Shown here one piece after another: positions 45,930 through 57,954 of a stretch of 64,000 bases of DNA (positions are counted from its first letter, which is position 1; every line of letters starts with the position of its first letter). The stretch spans positions 1,989,199 to 2,053,198 of the forward strand of contig PTFA01000086.1 in the NCBI GenBank assembly GCA_003342895.1. The letters run 5' to 3'. The stretch is from Casuarius casuarius. Taxonomy: Eukaryota > Chordata > Aves > Casuariiformes > Casuariidae. Made by a program: the position numbers and the translations under genes. The notes below the pieces were generated by a model. That model was not told the origin of the DNA and made no database searches. It saw only the letters and a program-made list of their open reading frames with translations.

Positions 45930-45968
45930 CTCTCTGTTTTCTTTTCTCTGCAGTATGTAATATTTCTA
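45930..45968 (+). other. Candidate splice acceptor with possible short exon
   Basis: CTCTCTGTTTTCTTTTCTCTGCAG ends at 45953 and is a near-ideal vertebrate acceptor. Fifteen bases later a GTAAGA (45969-45974) could act as donor, giving a 15-nt micro-exon. A 131-codon minus-strand frame (45757-46152) covers the same place. Both readings may be chance. Confidence 0.18.
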
Positions 45969-46159
45969 GTAAGATGCACAACAAAGCACTTGCGTGCTCC
46001 TGCACTATTGTCAGAAGAATTTGCTGAATGCATTTGAGAGTTGACATGGCATGTGAATCACCCATGCCGTGTTTGCAAAGATGCAAACTTTCAGTGCCTG
46101 AACATCCCATGTCCTCTGCTCTTCTCTGCAATCTGTCTGTTACCCGTGGCACTTTGCAT

Positions 46160-49100
46160 TTGCTGTTTTCCTAGGTATACTTAAAATAACATGCCAAATG
46201 TAATAAACACACTGCTCAATGAATGCTCTGAAAGTTTGATATATTTAACAGTTTTAACCCCACTAACCAGTTTAATGTTTAATTATATAAAGCTGTGTGG
46301 TCCCCAACTGGTTTGAACCTTCAACACTAGTCAAAACAAGTTAAATCTAGCAAAGCAGAAAATACGGTTGTGAGTGAGCAATATGCTGGCTAAATTGTTT
46401 AAGATGTCTTGCAATTTGTTAACCTTGAATGGTTTTATTTTGAGCAACATTTCTATCCTGGCCTTATCTGGGCCTTCCCAGCTTTTGCAGCCGTGCAGGT
46501 TCAGTTCTGTAACCGAATTAAGGACACACATTAAATACTGAAGGCTGTTTTCGTTCCCCAAAATTAAAATCTTAAGACAAATAAATAGCTTAAATTCCAC
46601 CCACAATTAATTCCATTCACATTCTCCTGCAAATTACAGGCATGAAGAGGCTGGCCAGGTTTTGAAATCTGGCCCTTCGTTTTCCAGCCAAAGTGGCTGC
46701 ATATGTGAATATTTGAGAGATAACTTCTTTATCTTTCCTGTTCTTGTCATGTCATGTCCTGACTCTCTGAGCAAGACTAGAAGTTCCATTAGAAGAAAAG
46801 ATGTTATGATATTATAAATACCAGACTGTAGTGTCCAGCTCTGTTTTCAGAACATGGAGCCAGGTCTTTCAACTCTGCAGTCTCAAGCTCTCTTCCTTTT
46901 GATTGGGGACAACAAAAGAGTTTGTTTCATCTGCACATTTGAGAGCAAACTTGTGGCCTTTGGACCACATGAGAAAATGAACAGTGATAGAAAATGGCTC
47001 AAGAAAAAAGGATTTGCTTCATTTTCCTTTCAGAACTCAAATATAACAAGGGGCCAAGGTAGTACAATGCTGGGAAAAAATAAGATTTTCCCAGACTTAA
47101 TCATTTTCCTTTCCAGGAGGATTTATAACACGCATGAATCTCAGATGTCACATCTTATTGTTCATAATTATACTGATGTCTAGACTAAACATCATATATA
47201 TACCCACACATACATATAATTATATATCCTTATGACTATGTATTACTGTTTTTCTATAATACCTATTCCACAGCTTTGTTTGGAACAGTATTTTATATCT
47301 TGATGATTCATAAAACCTATATACCATGGGAAGTGATTTTATCCAACATACAAGTCAGCACTAGACCTGACACCAAAGTCTTAATGAGGTCTTAACTCAC
47401 CTATGCTATAATCAGCTATGGGATAAGCATCATATCCTGCATGCTATAATCATTTAGCACATCTTTCTTATCTATTTGAAGATACAAATGAAATATAAGT
47501 ACATAAGTATATATGCATGGTCATCCCACCCATTAAGATGAAGGGATACACTCTGTAATCAACAGAGCAGTTAATTACATTCATAACACATTTCTACCCA
47601 TTCCAGAAAGTTTTGTAGGCAGAGTAAAGCATTTTTGGAGTACATTGTTGGGTAAAGATAAAACAAAAATCAGAGACTGCTACTCCTGTTCATTGGTTTG
47701 TAATGAGGATGTATGCTCACCTTGGCAACCTCATACATGTGGTTCTTCTCTCAAGATCTCATTAGCTTGTAGAGCACATTACCAGACAAGCTCGATGGAA
47801 GCTTGACCTACTTAATTTCAATTGTGAAAACTTGCTCAGTTTTTTTGTGTGATTTTTCCAGGCATAGTTGCAAGTGACCTTACAATGTACTATATATTTC
47901 AGACAAATATTTGTATGCAGAAGCAGTGAAGTTGAGGTGTACTCTTGGGGTCTGCTGGGAATAGAGACAACATCACACAGAAGATGAAACGGCAGGGTCT
48001 GCAACACTTAGACGTCTTTACTTGAAGTTTTTGTTTGAGAAAAAATTTCCATAGTAATGTGCAAATGGATTCCTCACATGTTTTTACAGTATATACACAT
48101 TTATCCACCCCTGCTTTCCCTGACAGGTTAGCTAGACCAATTGCTTTACAGTATTGGCGTCTTCTCTGGGTGGAAGATTCCATTATGTTCTTTTACTTCT
48201 GGTTTCTTCCTTTTTATACTTAGCAGAATTTTGGGAATGTAATCAAATTCCTACCAGAATACTCTCGGGTTGATTTACGAGTGGATTTGGTGGGTTCTTT
48301 CACCGGGGAAGCTAGCAATGTCTGGGGGATCTCTGGGACAGTTCTGGGGTTTGCAGCTGTGGGATATAACAAAACCAGAAAAAAAGTGCAGCTAAGAGAA
48401 GGGAGGGAAGGAGGAAAGGGTCTTCTTTGATAGAGAATGGAGGATCTCCTCAAGGAAACAAACAGATATGCAGTGGATCATGAAGAAATATAATGCAGTC
48501 TGACAGCCAGTATATTTAACAAAAAAACGTGTGAGGGAATTTAGTGCTAGCTTTAAGTGACAGACTAACAGGCTCTCACTAGAGCCAGGCACGTGAGGGG
48601 TTAGCAAGGAGGTTTCCCCAAGCAGCTCTGCCCATAGGCCACAGCCTGGACCAACGATACCCCCTTCTGCGGGGCTTCTCTTGAACCGAATTTTGCAGAG
48701 CTGAGGATTAATCCACAGGAGCACTGCAGTAGTCACACTGACAGCCTGTTTTACTTGTGAAATAATAATCAGCTCTCAAAATCAGCTCAGAAATTATAAA
48801 ATAAAGTTATAAAAATAGCATACAGACCATATGTTAGTTTTCATTTCAAAGTTTATCCTTGCTCTAAAGAAGGTTAAATCATATTCATTTCTCTGAAAAC
48901 AGTCAAGATATAGGAATTTAAAATACCATGAAAGTGTTATCTATAGAGTGCACTCTGGAGTACCAAGAAAGAAATCACATATGCATGGGATTACAGAATA
49001 CATTTCAAGTCAGCAGAGAAGCACATACAGTAACTAAGAAACAAACATGTTTTTTCTGACTCAGAAAATTGAGTTTAATATAGTCTTAAGAAATCTGGAT

Positions 49101-49190
49101 CTGTCTAGGCTGCTAGTCGTGAACGGATACAATAAAATGAGATCAATAGCATCCTGCGTTACCCGGTATGTAAATTATGCTCGAGGCAAA
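46160..49190. other. AT-rich non-coding DNA
   Basis: No recognised exon. Includes a foldback relic at 46651-46675 and a TA-rich tract near 47190-47230. The plus-strand frame 46854-47183 (109 codons) lacks similarity to proteins I know. Confidence 0.7.
46651..46675 (+). repeat. Short inverted repeat (ggccag / ctggcc)
   Basis: CTGGCCAGGTTTTGAAATC followed by TGGCCC: GGCCAGGTTTT is mirrored by GAAATCTGGCC with almost no loop. The right arm matches the ATCTGGCCC ends of the other foldback repeats in the window, so this is probably a collapsed copy. Confidence 0.45.
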
Positions 49191-49195
49191 TCCAG

Positions 49196-49292
49196 GTCTG
49201 CTGCGGAGGACTCGGTTTGAGCCCCCGCTCTAGTGCAGCCCAGGTCAGTGCGGGCAGGCCACCTCTCCGTGCTTCTCGTCCCTGTGCTCGTA
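49196..49292. other. Short CpG-rich patch
   Basis: Roughly 100 bp with raised GC and several CpG sites, in AT-rich surroundings. A minus-strand frame (49159-49548, 129 codons) and two others overlap here and match nothing known. Confidence 0.4.
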
Positions 49293-49609
49293 GCAGAGGG
49301 CTGCAGCAAGGCATGATGAAAGGCTCTGCAGCACGCACGTACTGTGGTAAGAGATATAATGAAAAAAAAATCCTGCACCTCGGAAAACTCTCAAAAAGTT
49401 TGAATGCCTGTGAATTCGTGCTCAGTGTGAAGTAGCTCAGAGGCTGCGAAACCAGACAATGCTCTGCGCCTGCACAGCATGCGAAACCCAGCAGGTAGAT
49501 CCACAGAGCAACAATAGGATGTGGATAAGCGCTTTTTTTTTCCCCCAAAAAAAGAGCACAAAGTAGAAAAGACTGCTATTAAGACTTCAGACACTCTCTC
49601 AATGTATAA

Positions 49610-50371
49610 CCAACTCTCGTATTCACCACAGAGAAGCTTGTGATCACATTTGGGGTGGGGCTGCCGGACAAAGTCTTAATTAAACTGGCGTCCGAGGCAT
49701 ATCATGTGGTCAAAATCCTGAAGCTACTTGCCCTGGAGAAGATTCAGAAAGATCCAAGAGTGCAAAACAATAATACCATTTCCCTCCTTTCCACCACAAC
49801 CTTATTAAAAAGTACAAAAAATATCAGCTCTGGTATTTTCTTATTTATCTGTGAATATTTTGTCTCCGGAAGATACCAATACTGCCATACCAAAACATGC
49901 ATAGCTAAAAAGCATGCCAAGGAGAAGCTGACCTGTTCTGCAGCCTCAAGGCTATTTTATTATCTCTGTAGCTGCACAAGATACTTAGAGTTGATCATTC
50001 TAATAAAAAGTAGTTCAGACAAAATGTGGAAAGAAACTCAATGGTAGATGATATACTGGTGTCATCTGATTTTCTTGGGGCAAGAGATGTCGTTTCCTGA
50101 ATGTATCAGCTTTGCAGTTGGCCAGTGTCAGACTCATCTGATGAGTTCAAGTACAGAACTTCTTGTTCATGCAGTTCCCATACTTGCCACATATTTTACC
50201 ATCATGTTTCTTGCACGTGCAGCCAGTCTTGACAGATATAATCTCCAGACCTACAATGGCTGCATATATTGTACGTATTTTGGAAGGTATGGGAGGAATC
50301 TGAAGACATTGCAGCATCTGTTAGTTACATATGCAAAAAGGAAACTTAAGAATTACCATATGGGGTTTTGA
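49610..50371 (+). pseudogene. Long open frame interrupted by one stop; unrecognised
   Basis: One frame is open from 49610 to a TAG at 50045-50047, then continues open in the same frame from an ATG at 50048 to a stop at 50369-50371. It holds about 250 codons with a single break in roughly 40% GC sequence. The product (from LVITFGVGLPDKVLIKLASE to KRKLKNYHMGF) has hydrophobic stretches but no motif I recognise. It has no ATG near its beginning (first candidate start is GTG at 49640). It could be a decayed coding remnant of a gene or transposon, or chance. Confidence 0.15.
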
Positions 50372-50374
50372 AGG

Positions 50375-52000
50375 ACTTAAGTTCAAATCCTGTCCTTAGA
50401 CGCGAGTACAGCTCTCCGTAACTTCTAAAGCTTATCTAAGTCAGAATGAATTTTCAAGTTGTTTTCCTTTTTGGTTTAAAAAGAGAAAAATATTGTTATA
50501 GGCTGTTGTGAATTTTAAGAAGCAGTGTTTTTTATACTATAGGATTGAGTAATTAGCATTACAACTGTTTGGTATGTTTTAGATTAGCTAGGTAGGAAAA
50601 TCTGATGTAAAAACAGATCTTAAATTGTAGTCTGGGCAGATTTGGGTCACTAAAGATATATGCCTACATTTCTGAGAAAGAGTATGTGCATGCCACTGTA
50701 CATGCATGCCACTGTACTGATGGCTAAAAAATCAGTAACAATACTTGTATACTCTGTTTTTGAGTCCTCAGCAGTCGAAAATTGAACAGGACCTGCTTAT
50801 CCAAAATTCCTGTGTAACCAGAGTTTTCAATATCTGTAACAGGGCACTGAAAAGTAAGACATGCCAACTCTTTTTTTATAATGTGTTTGCATTATAGTTC
50901 TCTTCAAAGGATAACTGTACAGAACATAAGCGCCAAAGCAGCCTGACAATGAATATGACAATACAGCAAGAGTAGCTGCTGAGGACAAATATTTGGCCAA
51001 CTATTATTGGACAAATTTGCAAACACAGAATCTGCGATTGCCTTTACAAAACATGTGCACATCTGTCCCATGGCTGCATGGAGAAGATGGATAACTGTCC
51101 ACAAATGTACCTGATCAGCCATTCGCTGATGCAGTTCCCCCGTTTTTAGTGTGCACAACTGAGGTACTTGCACATAAATCAGGCATGTAACTGGGCAGAG
51201 ACCGTGTGTGAAATCATGACCATTTTTCAGTGTAGCCAATTCTATTTATTTTATCACTAGTCTCAAGATAGTTAGTGCCTGTCCTAAAAGCTCATTTCCT
51301 CCAGTCCTGTTGTTATGTGAGGATCTCGTATTTCATTAAAAAAAAAACCAACAAAAAGAAAGCATGTAGAACTTATGGTCACAGGGAAAAGCTGAAAATC
51401 AAGAACCTACAAGCTCTAATAATAGAAGGCAAAGTATAAGAATCCAATATGTATTATTAAAAAAATATTAATTTCTTAACCCACTGATGATTTTTAAGAT
51501 GACTTCAGATTTCTCAGTATATGGCTTCAGGAAGGCTGCTAATTTCAAATGCATAATGTTTTATGAACAGGTAAGCAGACAAAGTAATATAGATGCACAC
51601 GTACTTCTGCTACAACAAATGTCTTTCTCCTTACAATTATGTTCAGCCATATAATAGACTTTTGCCCAGGAAGGTACACATCATTCCTCCTTTGCTGCTC
51701 TGCCCTCCCTTCCTTGCAGCACAGGCACACCACCAGCCACAGACATTCCTCCGCGCTCCGGAGCAAACCTAAGACCCTTAATTCGACTGCCTGCAAGCCT
51801 CCAACACCACGGTGTGCTGGAGCAAAGCCCCAGAGAGCTCCCGGTGCCTTTGGCGCCTGGAAGTGCCAGGTAAAACACACCAAGATGATCCACGTACAAA
51901 TGCAGATTTTTATCTTATGCCTATAAAACAAATAGCTATTTTCTGGAAGCAAATTTTCTCTCTTCATTCACAACTAATATAAATACATTAACATGGAAAG
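50375..52000. other. AT-rich non-coding DNA
   Basis: No recognised exon. Includes a 16-bp-period duplication at 50688-50717 and a TGTGCACA-rich stretch around 51035-51190 that may belong with the one at 17690. Minus-strand frames 50904-51239 (111 codons) and 51545-51967 (140 codons) have no known domain. Confidence 0.65.
50688..50717 (+). repeat. Short tandem duplication
   Basis: GCATGCCACTGTAC occurs at 50688-50701 and exactly again at 50704-50717, a 16-bp period. Probably a slippage duplication. Confidence 0.92.
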
Positions 52001-52002
52001 TT

Positions 52003-52084
52003 CTTTCCTCCTCCCTGCCTCCTTTTGTTCTTCTTTTTCTTTTTTTCAGTGTGGGGTGAGTCACAACGTTGATCAGATTACCTG
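52003..52084 (+). other. Candidate splice acceptor and short exon
   Basis: A pyrimidine-rich tract of about 45 bases ends in TTTTTTTCAG (AG at 52048-52049). A branch-like CTAAT lies about 70 bp upstream near 51974. After the AG come two possible donors: GTGAGT at 52056-52061 (6-nt micro-exon) and GTAAAC at 52085-52090 (35-nt exon, open in the first frame as CGVSHNVDQIT). The acceptor is one of the strongest in the window, but no linked exon was found. Confidence 0.2.
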
Positions 52085-52099
52085 GTAAACAGGTCTCCA

Positions 52100-53270
52100 A
52101 CTTCCCACGAACTAATGCATAGAAAAGTTTAAATCAAAATGGAGGCAAAAACACAAAAGCCCCTTGAGACTAGGCTGATTAAAACCCAGGGGATTTTCAT
52201 GCTAGAATGTCATTTCCTTCTTTTATCATAAATAAGGTGTTAAAGCACTGCTAATCACAATGTTTAATGCATGCAGGGACAAATCGGTGAGACCAATCTC
52301 TTTATTTTCAAATTTTTTTCATGCTTTTGTGCCCGTACTTGTGGAGGTTCAGGGACTAGCCACAACAGCGGCTGAAGTTCCCTGACTGATAATACAAACA
52401 TCTGCTGATTCAATAGGAATAACAAGAAGAACCGTGGGCCCAATTTGCTCACAGCTGGCACCGTGCCCATCAGAGCAGTGTCAAATTCAAGAGGCAAAGA
52501 AAGGATGCTGTGCTGGTCCCACAAAGACCTGCTGACGCAACTCCTACCCAGCGCTGCAGTCAGCCTCAGTCCCGTACCGCTCCTTCCGTGAAAACTAGTT
52601 CAGGCTACTTCAGCTGTTTCTTCTCATTAAATATCCAAATGCAAAAAAGCAAATTGAAATAGCACCCTGGCAAACCTCAGGAAAACAGACTGACCACAGA
52701 AACATCAGTGATGAATACACAGAGAACAATTTGTTACTAACAGGCAAAGGTGAACCTAGGCTATATTACACATTTATACACACCAAGAAGGCAGTTAAAA
52801 AAAGGAATTAAATGTTCTGAAATGTTGATGGGAAAAAGTCCTATCTGCAGTCTTCATTAGAATCGTTTCTTATTCATATAAATGTTCAGAGTCTGTGCCA
52901 TTCCTTATCAAATGAGTCTCTCCTTGTAAATCATTTATATTGTTACAAATTCGAGTTAAGAACGAAAAGTGTTTCTTAAAAATCCACCCCTTTGATGTAC
53001 TGTAAATTACTACTCAGAGCAAAAAAGAAAAACAGACCCTAGATCTGTTTGCTGCCTAATTTAGTTCCCAGTAATAGTTCAGATCTTATCAGTGGAAATA
53101 GAATACAAAAATTTATACGTACGCACATACATATATGTGTGAATATATATATAAAAATATATATAAAATCTCTTTCTTGCATCCAATCTGGTGATTCAGT
53201 ACATACTGCTAATAAACAGAGCTCCATGACCATGACTCATCTCAGCTACATCTTGTGTGTTAAAAGCAGG
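52100..53270. other. AT-rich non-coding DNA
   Basis: No recognised gene. It ends in a TA/CA-rich tract at 53118-53168. Short frames are unremarkable. Confidence 0.7.
53118..53168 (+). repeat. TA/CA-rich low-complexity tract
   Basis: Alternating ACATACATATATGTG and ATATATATATAAAAATATATATA blocks. A simple repeat that is easily melted and probably length-variable. Confidence 0.93.
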
Positions 53271-53271
53271 G

Positions 53272-53360
53272 AGCGAAGGGGAGAGGTGAGGGATGGCTCG
53301 GCGATGCGAGCACTCTGCTGTGGACGGCGCGCAGAGCAAGAGCAGGCGACTGGTCAGCTC
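53272..53360. other. Short CpG-rich patch
   Basis: GGATGGCTCGGCGATGCGAGC and GTGGACGGCGCGCAGAGC give about eight CpG sites in 90 bp, in AT-rich surroundings. Frames on both strands overlap it and are unrecognised. Confidence 0.45.
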
Positions 53361-53780
53361 TGCAGCCACACTTTCTATCGTCCAAATCATCCAGAGTGCA
53401 AACAAGTCGTTTCTGAAGTTATTTTTAATTAGCCGTTTAGGCTGGACACTCAGTATGAGAAAAGAATCTACTGAGGCTGTTAAAGGGTTGCTGGTTTTGT
53501 TCCCCACTCTCACAGATAGTATCTGGTTTACCTTCCCGTCACCTTTGTAAGTATTTTCCCTCTACGCTGCTTGCAGTCATTTATTCCTGTGCTTGGCCTC
53601 CCTGCCTCCCCCACGGGAGGTTTTCAGCCCCGCTGGGGTGCACTCCCCCGCCAAAGTGGAGCAGCCACTGACTGAATACACACCTTCAGCCCGAGAGGCA
53701 AATCTCTTTTAGGATCCTGCCCCTTAGAATAAACCAGAATGGCTTTCGAATAAAACTAGATTTTGTGGCGGTTATGCCTA

Positions 53781-53847
53781 ACCAAACTGGAAGGTGGCCA
53801 TACCAAACTGTGTATGTGTAAAACACCAAACTGCATATGTGCAAAAA
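53781..53847 (+). repeat. Three imperfect direct repeats (ACCAAACTG)
   Basis: ACCAAACTG occurs at 53781, 53802 and 53825. The last two copies share a longer unit, ACCAAACTG plus (T/C)(G/A)TATGTG(T/C)AAAA. They form a short decayed tandem array of about 21-23 bp period. Confidence 0.85.
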
Positions 53848-54210
53848 AAAAGTGCATGAAAAAAGATGCCTTTCTAAGTAAGACCCTGAAACATTAGGCA
53901 GGATCTAGAAAGCCTAAATCAAGAGTTGTTCTATGACTTGAGTGCTGTTAAGTTAGCTTTATTTGGGAGTGGTAGGGACTGGCATTTAGTGCCCTGGGGT
54001 TGCAGAGTCTCTGCTGCTCACAGCCTTTCTCTTTAAACCACTTCGTTCATCAGTTCCTTAGCTGATGCATTTCTCAGGGCAGCAGCAGAGTCAACAGGAA
54101 ATAGGACAAAGCCTCCAGCTCCTGGAGTGCCACCCTCGTCGCGCGGGAACCAGAAACTGCTTCATCTTGGAAAACTGCGTCACGCCACACTAGTGGCCTC
54201 TGCATTAAGC

Positions 54211-54260
54211 AAACACATACACACACATATAGTTGTTCTATATATATATGTATATATGTT
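54211..54260 (+). repeat. CA/TA microsatellite
   Basis: ACACATACACACACATATAG followed by TATATATATATGTATATATG. A simple dinucleotide-rich tract. Confidence 0.93.
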
Positions 54261-54844
54261 GGAAAATACATACAATTTACAAAGCCAATATTATCCGAAC
54301 AAGAAAGTGCTCTCACAAAACCTTACACACACTGCCTGCCAGGTGCAGTATGGCAACAGAAATGGGAGTCCAAACTTTGCTCCTTCCTCATCTTAACATA
54401 AGACATGCAGCCAGAACAGAAGCAGCTGTGTAAAGCTGTGGGTGTCTCCATCAGACCTGATTCCTTGCATTGGCAAGGCTCAACAGGCCTCCTCACTTGT
54501 CCCTACACCGTGAGCCAGCTACTGCCAATCCCCTGTCAAGCGCACACCAAAATCTGTTCATGGCTGGAAGCATCAAGATGCATATCACGTAACTCAGCTG
54601 GAGAGGAAGACTTCTGGGAGGTTCCCAGGCAGAAAAGGGCAATGATTCTTTTTAGGTTCCCACTACCCAAAGGCAAGAGGAAACTGGGTTCTGCTCACAG
54701 CTGAATCTCTGGATGACTTAGAAATGTTGGTCTCAGTACTTCTTCCTACTGGAGAGGATACTTCTTCCCAGCAGCACCTTTCCCAGCACACCAGCACTCA
54801 CAGTCATGGGAGCCGAGCATGGGCAGTTCACAAACCATACAGAT

Positions 54845-54956
54845 CATATCCTATATGATAGGATCATATATATATATAAAATCATATGTGTGTATATAGG
54901 GGTGTGTGCGTGTGTGTATATATATATATATCATATATACCATATCCTATATGATA
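54845..54956 (+). repeat. TA/GT microsatellite flanked by 16-bp direct repeats
   Basis: CATATCCTATATGATA occurs at 54845-54860 and again at 54941-54956. Between them lie (AT)n, GTGTGTGCGTGTGTGT and (TA)n runs. The tract is prone to melting, Z-DNA or cruciform structure, and to length change. A 72-codon frame covers it but is low-complexity. Confidence 0.93.
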
Positions 54957-57289
54957 TACAGATCCTATCCACTTCCGTAGTCAGAAAATCTCTGGGAAAG
55001 ATTTTCCTGCTCCCCAAAGTCTAGTGCATGTGACAGAGGTAAAGCAGAATCTCTTGTCTAAGTGTCTGCACTGCTTATCTGACAAACGTGCCAGGGTACA
55101 GCTAAAAACGGGTTGAAGACAGGGAAAAACCAGAAAGGAACACTAGCAAGCTGCCTCATTACCTTTTCTGGTCTGGCCATCACATTGCTAAGTGCCGTGC
55201 CAAGCCAGCACTGCTCCTGTCACGTATAGCCACCTACATGTGCCCTTGGTCCTGCAAAGGACTTGTCTGCAGCCGCCACTGGTTTGTCTGTGAAGGAAGC
55301 AACACTTTTTTCACCTGATACTGGAATGAGAGCCAAAGTAGCCAGCAGTCGCTGTGAGCATCCTGTGCAACCCAGGGCCTCAGTGCTGCATCCTGAAGTG
55401 ACCACAGCTGTGTTTTAACAAAGCGTGACAGAACGTAGCAGTATCTAGCCGTGCGTGAGTTTTCGATGCCAAGCCATAGTGAAAGCTGAAGCTTTCAGTT
55501 TCCACTTCTGAGCAGTCTAAATGCCCAGAAGGGCAAGCGTCAAGCTAAACCAAAATTTCTGTGTCTAAAACCCATTAGAAGATGAATAAGGAGCAAATAT
55601 ATCAATTGGGGAAATTCGTTAAAGCTTGTGTTAGAGGCCTCAATGCAATTATGGTGTCTTCTTTACCTGGGATGCTCCAGTCCTCTCAGATACATCTCAG
55701 GCTGGTAATAATTTTGCCGTAAGAATAGCTGTTCCAAAACCAACACGGCCCAGTCACTTCTAGCGTAGCACTGCCACTATGAGCAAGAAGGGCAGAGCCC
55801 ATCTTGTCAGGAAAGGCATAATCAGAAAAACTTGGCGTTCTCCCTCCCCGCCACCATGCAGTTAACATTCGTTCTCAATGCAGATTAACTACAAGACTGC
55901 TTTTCCTCTAGAACAAGACCCAGGCTTAAGGCATATTCCTCCTCCTACCCGAGCACTAAAGCATTTGAAAGCTTACAAGTAAACTGCTGGACATGAGACC
56001 CCCGATTGTGGTGCCTACGCGATTCATGATTGATGGACCTAATGAAATTACTAAGTTTTCCTTCCTATTTCTGGCATTAGTCAAGACTTCATGTCCAAAG
56101 ATTATTCCACCAGACATGTTCTGCGGATGTGATGGGATTAGCCAAATTTCAAAGCTTATTTTTGACCTCCAGCAGAAAATTGAGCACATACGCTATTGAA
56201 GCCAACTGGGACTATAGAACATCAAGTTGATTCATCAAATTAGCTCAAACATAATTGTACTGCATGACTGGCTATGGAAGTTGTCAGCTATAAACCTGTC
56301 AAAAAGCCATCAGCTTTAATGTTAAATAGAGACACAAAGTAATGTTGTTCAGAATTTGACATTTGTTGGACTTACGCCTGCTAAAGGATGCTATCTGCTT
56401 TGTTTCCTCTTAGAAAAATTTGTAGTCTGAAACACAGTCTTGATAGATTGCAGTAGACAAAAGGTACCAACTCTGGCTGCTAGAAATACCAGCTTTGACA
56501 AAGTAGATATATCCTTACTGCCTTTATCTAGCAATGTCAACTAATACCAAAATAACTGCAATATACAAATACTCAGAAATCTTTCTAGCAGCTACAATCT
56601 GCAAATTTAGCATATTTTACTGTTTACTGTAATTGTTTTCTATTAAAAAATACAAAACAAAGCACAAAACAAATATAGAATTTTGTTTTTATTTTCAAAG
56701 CAAAAGATCGATGAGTTTGGTATGGAATATGTTGAGATAGCTTCTAACTGAATTTTAAATGCATGCAGATAGCACACCCACAATGCGAAACCTGAACACT
56801 AACTTAAATACCAAGCTGTTTCACATATTATCACACATTATAGCATGGGATAACAACACAGAAGAACTATTAACATAAAAAATGGTAGGTCAAAATAATG
56901 TTAAGGGTCTTACAACCCTCTCCCTCCCTTAAAATCAAAAACATGCAGAGCTAATGCTTCCGCTCTGCACTCAATCTGTTCCCTTGTGCCTGTGAGTATT
57001 ACAAAGGTAGGCTGGGTAAATTACAGCTTTAACTCTGCATTTGTTTAGCTGGCATGCATCTAAGCCCAGACTTTTACCATTAATATATATTTTTTGCTCC
57101 CTAGTTTCCCTTTTTTTTCCAAACGATGCATGTAGTCCTCTTACAATTTATGGATGATTGACTAGACAGAGCAATATGGTGTCTAATGTGTCAATGTGTA
57201 TTACGATGAACCCTGAGCCCGCTGAATATTGACATGATAGACTGTAAATGAGGAGCTCCTGCAAAGTCGTTACGCACTCAGATGTCAGC

Positions 57290-57400
57290 CCACGGCAAAG
57301 GAGCTTCCAGCCCGCGCTGCCGGCAGCACGGCTGCCGTGGGGCTGCGAGTGCCCGGGGCTGCGGCGCGAGCACGCAGCGTCCCAGCCCAGCACGCTGCCT
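57290..57400. other. CpG-rich patch with palindromes
   Basis: I count about 13 CpG sites in roughly 110 bp. The perfect 12-bp palindrome GCTGCCGGCAGC (57316-57327) runs directly into the inverted repeat CACGGC-T-GCCGTG (57327-57339). Frames on both strands overlap here and are arginine/alanine-rich and unrecognised. A small unmethylated CpG cluster is possible. Confidence 0.5.
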
Positions 57401-57950
57401 GGAAACACCTAGTGGCACCACCGTCCACATTGCTGGTTCTTGTTCCCTACGTCCTCTAGCAACATACACCTAGGGGAAGCTGCAGTAAAGACAGCCAGAG
57501 AGATACATCCAGCAGGACACTTTTCAGGGTGCAACTTAGAGATTATAAAACATTTAGCATAAAGGTTTTTCCTTTGATTTCTCTGAAACACCACGGTTTG
57601 GGCAGTGTGGAACAGGAATAAAAAAGGAGTGTTGAGGGACACATCACAGGGGACTGGTGAAGAGATGGTGCTGGGCCGAAACCGCAGTGCGCAGGAAGTA
57701 GCAAGAGCAGTTCAGGCTTCTGATGGCCAGGCAGTAAGTGTCATCCTCTTGTACCTGCTATCTTGCACTCTTCCTGCGTGAGGGACAAACAGGAGCTGAA
57801 CTACCCCCAGGTGACATCAGGAGAAACCTTGTGCTTCTTCAAATCATATTCTACTTTATCCCTGCTGCTGCTATTATTCTACATTTATTCATTATTCTAC
57901 ATTTATTTCTTTATTTCATAGCCACAGAAATGTATCGCTGAGCAGAGGAA
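57400..57950. other. Non-coding DNA
   Basis: Mixed composition. The phrase CATTTATTCATTATTCTACATTTATT (57880-57905) is a short direct duplication of ATTCTACATTTATT. No gene recognised. Confidence 0.65.
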
Positions 57951-57954
57951 CACT

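Larger units (their letters stand above)
42245..45930. other. Non-coding DNA
   Basis: AT-rich. It contains the foldback relics at 42786-42908, 42960-43012 and 43149-43190. Open frames under 90 codons have no recognisable product. A T17 run lies at 45575-45591 and an A12 run at 45737-45748. Confidence 0.65.
53360..57285. other. Non-coding DNA with microsatellites
   Basis: No recognised gene. Sub-features are the triple ACCAAACTG motif at 53781-53847 and the TA/CA tracts at 54211-54260 and 54845-54956. Frames such as 55993-56199 and its minus-strand partner 55956-56189 overlap almost exactly on opposite strands and match no family I know. Confidence 0.65.

Noticed and set aside
45757..46152. 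131-codon minus-strand frame
   Set aside because: A few frames of this length are expected by chance in 64 kb on two strands. No motif recognised.
55956..56199. Overlapping frames on opposite strands
   Set aside because: Near-mirror open frames on both strands with no known match. No splice or promoter support.
57660..57690. Retroviral primer-binding site (GGGCCGAAACCGC)
   Set aside because: No LTR, TG...CA ends or viral coding frames are nearby. The word is short and imperfect.
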